A stretch of DNA of 9,490 nt from an uncultured Desulfobacterales bacterium (GTDB taxonomy: Bacteria; Desulfobacterota; Desulfobacteria; Desulfobacterales; JAFDCJ01): assembly GCA_945787595.1 (NCBI GenBank), contig CALZJV010000213.1, positions 2,565 through 12,054 on the forward strand, written 5' to 3'. Below, in pieces: positions 5,217 to 9,490 of this stretch. Below the pieces are notes generated by a model. The model searched no databases, had not been told where the DNA came from, and saw only the letters and a program-made list of their open reading frames with translations. A program made the translations under genes and the position numbers. Each line of letters opens with the position of its first letter. The first letter of the stretch is position 1.

Positions 5217-6062
5217 CTAATACTCCCTCGGGGTTTTATTCAACTGCTCAAGGGTGAATACCGGGCCGTCTTTACACACAAATTCCTGTCCGATGTTGCA
5301 TCGGCCGCACATACCGATGCCGCATTTCATACGGTTTTCAAGGGACATGATAATTTTATCATGTGAGTAGCCGAGCTTGTCGAGCACCGGTTGGGTAAAT
5401 TTAATCATGATCGGCGGGCCGCATATGATCGCGTAGGTATCTTCATCTGCGGGAGGCGCTTTTTGCTCGGTGATGGTCGGCACAAAACCGGTATTGTATT
5501 TCCAGTTCGGATCATCGGTACTATCCACCGTGATATGCATATTGATGTCATCGCGCTTTTCCCATTGGGTCAACTCATCCCGGTACAGGAGCATACCGGG
5601 TGATCTGGCGCCGTAAATTACATGTATATCCTTGAATCTAGATCGGTTGGCCGGATCGAGCATATATATGATGGATGACCGCAGGGTCGTAAAGGCGAAT
5701 CCACCGCCGATGATGACAATGTTTTTACCTTCCAGGCTTTCCCATGGATACCAGTTGCCCAAGGGCCCGCGAATTCCCATAACATCGCCTAAATTCATGG
5801 AATGCAACCAGGAAGATACCAGACCGACTTTGTTGACGGTAAACATGACAAATCCCTTTTCGCTGGGAGAAGACGCGATGCCGATAGGGATTTCCCCTTT
5901 TCCGGTCACAGAAAGTTCGGCGAACTGACCGGCGTTATAGTCAAATTTTTCCTCATCCCCGGAATTTAGAAAAACGAACTTGAATGTTTTTAAATTTTTA
6001 TCTTCGGTTTCGACGGTAACATCATCGATACGAACCGGATAGGGCAAATATGGATTTTGCAA
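5217..6062 (-). CDS. FAD/NAD(P)-binding [2Fe-2S] oxidoreductase subunit (sulfhydrogenase gamma / FlxA-like)
   Basis: A 281-residue ferredoxin-NADP-reductase-type subunit. An N-terminal FAD-binding barrel (YNAGQFAELSV at 42-52, then IPIGIASSP in place of the usual RPYS text) is followed by a Rossmann NAD(P) domain (IIGGGFAFTTLRS 117-129; ICGPPIMI 213-220) and a C-terminal [2Fe-2S] site, C247, C252, C255 and C263 (MKCGIGMCGRCNIGQEFVC). This is the layout of sulfhydrogenase gamma (HydG), dihydroorotate dehydrogenase electron-transfer subunit and FlxA. Beside HdrA and MvhD it is best read as the NAD(P)H input or output module of an Hdr complex. The start is a TTG at 6062, with AAGAGGGG seven bases before it; no ATG fits. 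A repeat element fills the gap to the preceding gene, and dsrC follows. Confidence 0.9.
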   Translation of the reverse strand: MQNPYLPYPVRIDDVTVETEDKNLKTFKFVFLNSGDEEKFDYNAGQFAELSVTGKGEIPIGIASSPSEKGFVMFTVNKVGLVSSWLHSMNLGDVMGIRGPLGNWYPWESLEGKNIVIIGGGFAFTTLRSSIIYMLDPANRSRFKDIHVIYGARSPGMLLYRDELTQWEKRDDINMHITVDSTDDPNWKYNTGFVPTITEQKAPPADEDTYAIICGPPIMIKFTQPVLDKLGYSHDKIIMSLENRMKCGIGMCGRCNIGQEFVCKDGPVFTLEQLNKTPREY

Positions 6063-6090
6063 TGTTAAACCCCTCTTGAATTGACGAACG

Positions 6091-6210
6091 AAGATTGAAG
6101 ATTTGTGGATTTCGCTCTCCGAGGCGTAGGCGCTAAAACCCTACGAGCCGGAGGCTTCGCTCCGTCAATTTTATTTAGGTTATTCAATATTCAATCGACA
6201 ATATTCAATC
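6091..6210. repeat. Intergenic inverted-repeat element 3 (GATTGAAGATT arms, GC-rich core)
   Basis: Fills the gap between two genes of the electron-transfer cluster. Left arm AAGATTGAAGATT; right arm ATTCAATATTCAATCGACAATATTCAATC (6182-6210), a drifted complement. Bases 6093-6162 match 4491-4562 with about five differences, including one single-base deletion. It lacks the extra 40-odd bases present after the core of element 2. Confidence 0.9.
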
Positions 6211-6212
6211 CT

Positions 6213-7280
6213 TTATACCGCGCAGCTGTCTTTGGCAGCACCATGGCTGTTCATCAAGTCGCAGACGCGGCGGATATCGATATTCACAGGACATGAGCGG
6301 ACGCAGCGGCCGCATCCCACGCATTGAATTCCAACATCATATTTATCCACATAATATTTTAATTTGTGCATAAAGCGTTGGCGCACCCGGTGTAATTTGG
6401 TTCCCCGGGGATTGTGCCCGGTGCCATGCACGGTAAACAGCGGGTACATGCAGCTGTCCCAGTTGCGCATCCTCAGGCCCGCCTTGCCACGGTTTTCATC
6501 CTGAATGTCAAAACACCAGCAAGTGGGACAAGCAAAAGTACAGGTGCCGCAGTTTATGCAGGAAAAAGACACATCATCCCAGAAATCAGCCTTGTAAAGT
6601 TCGTTTGTGTCGATTTGCCTCAGTTTGTCGGTGTTTACAAAAGCGGTTATTTTTGCTTCAGCTTCCTGCCGGCCGGCTTCGAGCTGCCGGGCGGCAGCGT
6701 CGGCATCGGCTGCCGTATTCCAACCAGCGGTGTTGATTAATTTTTCACCTTTTTCAGTGAGAACTTTTGCCAGATAATGATCCGCGGCATCGACTATCAG
6801 AACATCCAGTCCTTCTTCATGATACGGGCCACAGCCGGCGGTGGTGCAAAAGCAGCTGCTGCATGGCGCGTCGCATGCCATCCCCACCAGCGTTGTGGTT
6901 TCAAGGGCTCTGATCCAATAGGGGTCCTTGTATTCGGGAGTATCGAAATTATGATTGACCAGGACCAAGGCCTTGGCATCGCAGGGACGAATCCCGATGA
7001 CGGCCCGTGGCGCATAGTCTTTATCGACTTCTTTCATGATGTGATGATCTTCTGCGGATACGTCCAGGGAGTACTCGAACATCACTTCCGACTGAGGGTA
7101 GATGATGGATTTGGGTGACAGGCGGGAATTTAAATATCCCAGATCCGGAGACTCACCCTTGGCAAGCTCTTTAAAATTATGAAACTTCTCTTCTTTTGCC
7201 GGGCCGAAAAGGCGATAAGCGTCTGCTGCTTTTTTAAGACCCTCTGCCCATTTCTCTTTGTCAATTTGCATGACCTTCAT
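6213..7280 (-). CDS. 4Fe-4S dicluster oxidoreductase subunit (sulfhydrogenase beta / FlxB-like)
   Basis: A 355-residue cytosolic iron-sulfur protein. Its N-terminal two thirds match the sulfhydrogenase beta (HydB) architecture, including GIRPCDAKALVLVNHNF (96-112) and a cysteine-rich patch CDAPCSSCFCTTAGC (136-150). Two ferredoxin-type motifs follow: CINCGTCTFACPTCWCF (241-257) and CVGCGRCVRSCP (320-331), for two [4Fe-4S] clusters. In sulfhydrogenases this subunit passes electrons between the flavin gamma subunit and the rest of the complex; here its gamma-type partner is the next gene. A weak AAAGG precedes the ATG at 7280. No hydrogenase subunits are adjacent, so an Hdr/Flx-type complex is more likely than a hydrogenase. 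Whether to call it FlxB or FlxC cannot be decided by eye. Confidence 0.88.
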   Translation of the reverse strand: MKVMQIDKEKWAEGLKKAADAYRLFGPAKEEKFHNFKELAKGESPDLGYLNSRLSPKSIIYPQSEVMFEYSLDVSAEDHHIMKEVDKDYAPRAVIGIRPCDAKALVLVNHNFDTPEYKDPYWIRALETTTLVGMACDAPCSSCFCTTAGCGPYHEEGLDVLIVDAADHYLAKVLTEKGEKLINTAGWNTAADADAAARQLEAGRQEAEAKITAFVNTDKLRQIDTNELYKADFWDDVSFSCINCGTCTFACPTCWCFDIQDENRGKAGLRMRNWDSCMYPLFTVHGTGHNPRGTKLHRVRQRFMHKLKYYVDKYDVGIQCVGCGRCVRSCPVNIDIRRVCDLMNSHGAAKDSCAV

Positions 7281-7322
7281 AGCATTTGCCTTTATTGAAA
7301 ATATTTTATCACTAATTTAATG

Positions 7323-7394
7323 GGACACGGATTTTCGCGGATACACACAGATTTTTTTTCTTCTAATCCTGATAATCTGCGCTCATCCGTGTCC
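7323..7394. repeat. Inverted-repeat element 4 (GGACACGGAT arms)
   Basis: The gap between the two iron-sulfur genes carries GGACACGGATTTTCGCGGAT at the left and AATCTGCGCTCATCCGTGTC at the right. The outer ten bases are exactly complementary, and inner words (CGCGGAT/ATCTGCG, CAGATT/AATCTG) pair imperfectly, around a T-rich centre. On the plus strand the right arm runs into T6, as a terminator would, but both neighbouring genes are on the minus strand. This word family is one I remember as widespread in bacterial intergenic DNA. It lacks the GC-rich core of elements 1-3. Confidence 0.85.
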
Positions 7395-7398
7395 TTTT

Positions 7399-8346
7399 TT
7401 ATTTTATAAAATCATCCGAATCTCCGGGTTTATAAGTATCCAGCGGCGGGCGCACCTCCGGTGACATGCCCGCTTCCCACGCGAACAGTTCGAAGCAGTC
7501 CTTTTCCAGCTTGCGGGTTAATAGCCGCATATTGATTCCCACCGGACAGGCCCGTTCGCAGGCACCGCAGTCCGTGCAGCGGCCGGCACAGTGATAAGCC
7601 CGTAAAAAATGAAATGTTTTGACATCGATGGGGTCCTGGCTTTTGCCCACCCATTGGGGTTGTGATTCATCCACAAAGCAGGTGGGGCAATAACATAGCG
7701 GACAGGCATTTCGGCAGGCATAACAGCGGATGCAGGGTGAAAGAAGATTCTCAAAAAAGTTCCATTTTTCCTCGGGTGACATGGCCTCGATTTCACGAAT
7801 ATCCGGGTAGCGGTCAAGGTCTTGCTGTTCTTCAACCAGATCGGCTATCAATTCATCGTATATCACCGGGTTTCGGTGCGCACAAAGTATGCAGTTTTGT
7901 TGGAGAAGGTCATTTTTATTTAAAAGCTTATCGAAACCGTCGCCTTTTACCGTAATGTTGTATTCCTCTTCGATAATTTCCCTGATCTCACCGTCAAACA
8001 TGGGATTAATTTTACGCTTATCAATCATCCCTTTACAGGGTACCCCGATGATGACGAGTTGTTCCCGTTTTATCTTGTTTTCGATGATGTGGGTAACCAT
8101 GTTTCTGGAATCGCATCCTTTGGCGATAATCCCGATTTTTTCCTTGCGATCGGTCAGGTAGTTCGTCAGATTAATTCCGCAATTGCTGTCCCAGACCAGA
8201 TTTTGGATATCTTGCTCCGTCCTGGCGAAATAAGGTTCATTCATCATGGGCACGGTACCTTTGCGGAAGCCGATGACCACATCAACCTTGCACTCTTTGA
8301 GGAGCCTTTGGGAAACTTCCTTTATTCTTTCGATGTAACTAGTCAT
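7399..8346 (-). CDS. FrhB-like iron-sulfur oxidoreductase subunit with two 4Fe-4S motifs
   Basis: A 315-residue protein starting at the ATG at 8346, one base after the mvhD stop codon, so translation is probably coupled; a TTG nine bases earlier is possible but less likely. The N-terminal half resembles the F420-hydrogenase beta (FrhB) family (IIAKGCDSRNMVTHIIENKI, 73-92; VIIGVPCKGM, 98-107). A CILCAHRNP motif sits at 152-160. Then come CIRCYACRNACPLCYCPTC (205-223) and CAGRCTDCGACERACP (253-268), enough cysteines for two [4Fe-4S] clusters and probably more. It probably carries electrons between MvhD/HdrA and the NAD(P)-linked subunits. FlxC-like is the nearest functional label, but I cannot confirm it. 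Confidence 0.88.
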   Translation of the reverse strand: MTSYIERIKEVSQRLLKECKVDVVIGFRKGTVPMMNEPYFARTEQDIQNLVWDSNCGINLTNYLTDRKEKIGIIAKGCDSRNMVTHIIENKIKREQLVIIGVPCKGMIDKRKINPMFDGEIREIIEEEYNITVKGDGFDKLLNKNDLLQQNCILCAHRNPVIYDELIADLVEEQQDLDRYPDIREIEAMSPEEKWNFFENLLSPCIRCYACRNACPLCYCPTCFVDESQPQWVGKSQDPIDVKTFHFLRAYHCAGRCTDCGACERACPVGINMRLLTRKLEKDCFELFAWEAGMSPEVRPPLDTYKPGDSDDFIK

Positions 8347-8347
8347 C

Positions 8348-8779
8348 TTAAGCAACCTTAGCCTTTGTTTTTAAGAAAGTTTGATTGGGTCCGAGGGCCT
8401 TAACGGCATCGGTGACTTCGTTGACAACGGTTACGAACTTAGTGGATTCAGCCGATGAGACCCAGGAGAACTGAATGCGGCCGGGTTCGATCCCCATATG
8501 TTCCATCAGATTTTGGAACAAGGCGAATTTACGACGGGCATAGTAATTACCTTCCAGGTAATGGCATTCCCCGGGATGTCAGCCGGAGACCCAAACACCG
8601 TCTGCGCCTTCACGCAATGCCGCCAGAAAGAATTTGGGATCCATCCGCCCTGTGCAGGGGATACGGATGACCCGGATGTTGGCAGGATATTCCATCCTGC
8701 TGACGCCGGCAAGATCAGCGGCGCCGTAGCTGCACCAATTGCACAAAAAAGCCGCAATTTTTGGTTCCCAATCTGACAT
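8348..8779 (-). CDS. mvhD: MvhD-type [2Fe-2S] subunit, selenoprotein (in-frame UGA as selenocysteine 67)
   Basis: Read with the UGA at 8581-8579 as selenocysteine, this is a full-length 143-residue MvhD/FlxD-like protein ending at the TAA at 8350-8348. The first half ([28 protein letters not shown]13, C16, C42 in RIPCTGR) and the second half ([20 protein letters not shown], then [19 protein letters not shown]) are both unmistakable MvhD and lie in one frame. The UGA falls exactly on the Cys of the family motif GCHPGDCHY, giving G-U-HPGECHY, with C72 as its partner. Selenocysteine is known at this position in methanogen VhuD. MvhD passes electrons to HdrA; here hdrA lies upstream and an FrhB-like subunit follows one base after the stop. 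GGGAG precedes the ATG. A truncating nonsense mutation is the alternative, but the intact downstream half and the hairpin argue against it. Confidence 0.9.
8535..8573 (-). promoter_or_regulatory. bSECIS-like hairpin after the mvhD UGA codon
   Basis: On the minus strand ATTACC, loop TGGAA, GGTAAT (8562-8546) forms a perfect 6-bp stem with a 5-base loop whose second base is G. That G is 24 bases beyond the UGA, inside the range described for bacterial SECIS elements. An outer CGGG/CCCG helix (8573-8570 with 8538-8535) closes a symmetrical 7-by-7 internal loop. It would bind SelB and recruit selenocysteyl-tRNA. Confidence 0.78.
8579..8581 (-). other. UGA selenocysteine codon of mvhD
   Basis: The only interruption of the 144-codon frame, at the position of a conserved cysteine ligand or redox residue; see the mvhD entry. 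Confidence 0.88.
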
Positions 8780-8796
8780 TGTTATTTGTCTCCCGT

Positions 8797-9033
8797 ATAT
8801 TAGTTTATTAGTTTACTGGTTGAATGGTTGATTAGGTAAATTATAGTCATAATTTCATAATGTTACGATTGTTGAAACATGAAGTGCCCAACTATTTTGC
8901 TAATATGGGATAAATCCATATTTACAACCACTTAACCAATCAACCAATCAACTAATCAACCAATCAACGATATCTGAATTAAGGAATAAAATCCATTAAC
9001 TATTAAACAAATCAACCATTCAATCATTTAACC
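8797..9033. repeat. Intergenic repeat element 5 (GGTTGATT-word arms)
   Basis: The 257-bp gap between hdrA and mvhD is AT-rich and largely made of one word. The left arm (about 8797-8842) includes TTGAATGGTTGATT, complemented exactly by AATCAACCATTCAA (9010-9023). A central run at 8932-8967 repeats AACCAATC/AACTAATC. A small perfect hairpin AATATGG/CCATATT lies at 8902-8922. No protein-like frame is seen. It shares its word with the 9-bp tandem at 1653-1741 but not the GC-rich core of elements 1-3. Confidence 0.75.
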
Positions 9034-9036
9034 AAA

Positions 9037-9490
9037 TTACACAGCCTCGCTCAAGGAAAAGATTTGTGAAAAGATCTGATCGTTGTCGAAGCCTTTCAAA
9101 TGGAGAGCACCGGAGCGACAGGATGCCACGCAGAGACCGCAGCCTTTGCACAAAACCGGATTAATTTGGGCCCTTGCGGTCCAGGGGCCATCTTCCACAA
9201 AAAATGGGGCCGAATAAGGACAGACCGACACGCAAACTCCGCATTGACTGCACATGGCCGGCGCGGTCTCGGCGATGGTGCCACTGGTAAAAATCGTTTC
9301 ACGGGCTAACAGGGTCACCGCCCGGGAAGCAGCGGCTTGACCTTGAGCTATGGCTTCATCGATCGGTTTGGGGTAATGTGCCAGGCCGCAGAGAAATACA
9401 CCGTCGGTGGCAAATTCGGACGGCCCAAGCTTGGCATGTCGCTCCACGAAAAATCCGTCTTCGTTTAGCGGCACCTTGAAAAAATTGGCC
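9037..9490 (-). CDS. hdrA: HdrA-like flavoprotein, C-terminal fragment
   Basis: The frame is open to the right edge; 150 C-terminal residues are present. HdrA is the FAD-containing core of heterodisulfide reductase complexes and the site of flavin-based electron bifurcation. The fragment begins in the FAD-domain end (GFFVERHAKLGPSEF, then GVFLCGLAHYPKPIDEAIAQG and AAASRAVTLL). Two ferredoxin motifs follow: CSQCGVCVSVCP (80-91 of the fragment) and CKGCGLCVASC (114-124). The tail GALHLKGFDNDQIFSQI is typical of HdrA. In the second motif the usual Pro after the fourth Cys is Arg (CVASCRSG); all eight cysteines are kept. QmoB is related but normally carries its MvhD domain fused, whereas here MvhD is a separate gene, so HdrA fits better. 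A 257-bp repeat-filled gap separates it from mvhD. Confidence 0.9.
   Translation of the reverse strand, partial: ANFFKVPLNEDGFFVERHAKLGPSEFATDGVFLCGLAHYPKPIDEAIAQGQAAASRAVTLLARETIFTSGTIAETAPAMCSQCGVCVSVCPYSAPFFVEDGPWTARAQINPVLCKGCGLCVASCRSGALHLKGFDNDQIFSQIFSLSEAV

Noticed and set aside
5391..5928. Plus-strand ORFs opposite the FAD/NAD(P) subunit gene
   Set aside because: Antisense shadows; the minus-strand frame has clear FAD, NAD and [2Fe-2S] motifs.
6414..7118. Plus-strand ORFs of about 110 residues opposite the HydB-like gene
   Set aside because: They are shadows of a strongly supported minus-strand gene with cysteine motifs; no ribosome site or family resemblance.
8348..8578. The second half of mvhD as a separate gene, or mvhD as a pseudogene
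   Set aside because: Both halves are in the same frame, no start codon or ribosome site is needed between them, the UGA sits on a conserved cysteine, and a SECIS-like hairpin follows.

Overview
This window looks like a chromosomal stretch from an anaerobic, sulfate-reducing member of the Desulfobacterota (Desulfobacterales-like). That placement is inferred from gene content: a two-cysteine DsrC, a siroheme decarboxylase subunit of the alternative heme pathway, a heterodisulfide-reductase (Hdr/Mvh/Flx-like) electron-transfer cluster, and a probable selenocysteine protein. I could not compare it with any database. Apart from the RND pump fragment at the left edge, every gene lies on the minus strand.

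Right side (about 5100-9490), read right to left: the C-terminus of HdrA; an MvhD-type [2Fe-2S] subunit whose frame is interrupted by one UGA exactly at a conserved cysteine position, with a SECIS-like hairpin just after it, so the real gene is 8348-8779 and not the short ORF; two iron-sulfur subunits, one FrhB-like and one sulfhydrogenase-beta-like; a FAD/NAD(P)/[2Fe-2S] subunit like sulfhydrogenase gamma or FlxA; and dsrC with its own promoter and terminator. Together these suggest an NAD(P)H- and ferredoxin-linked flavin-based bifurcating or confurcating complex feeding or draining a disulfide/dithiol couple, with DsrC as the obvious candidate partner. No hydrogenase large or small subunit and no HdrB/HdrC is in the window; they could lie beyond the right edge.

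Centre (about 2400-4470): yjbQ, then a complete 1.5-kb IS481-like insertion sequence with 27-bp terminal inverted repeats, extra subterminal copies of the repeat, and a 6-bp target duplication. Its transposase is split into two frames at a run of eight A. It landed 25 bp upstream of the ahbA start codon, between ahbA and whatever used to precede it.

Left side (1-2417): ahbA, a repeat-filled 322-bp gap, a nitrilase-superfamily amidohydrolase, and the convergent 3' end of an RND efflux pump gene.

Nearly every intergenic gap longer than 100 bp outside the IS holds an inverted-repeat element built from short repeated words. Three of them (around 1765-1955, 4486-4648 and 6091-6210) share a 33-34-bp GC-rich core while their AT-rich complementary arms differ. 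That is the least explained structure in the window. The UGA-containing mvhD is the best-supported non-standard feature. No tRNA, rRNA or CRISPR array was seen.
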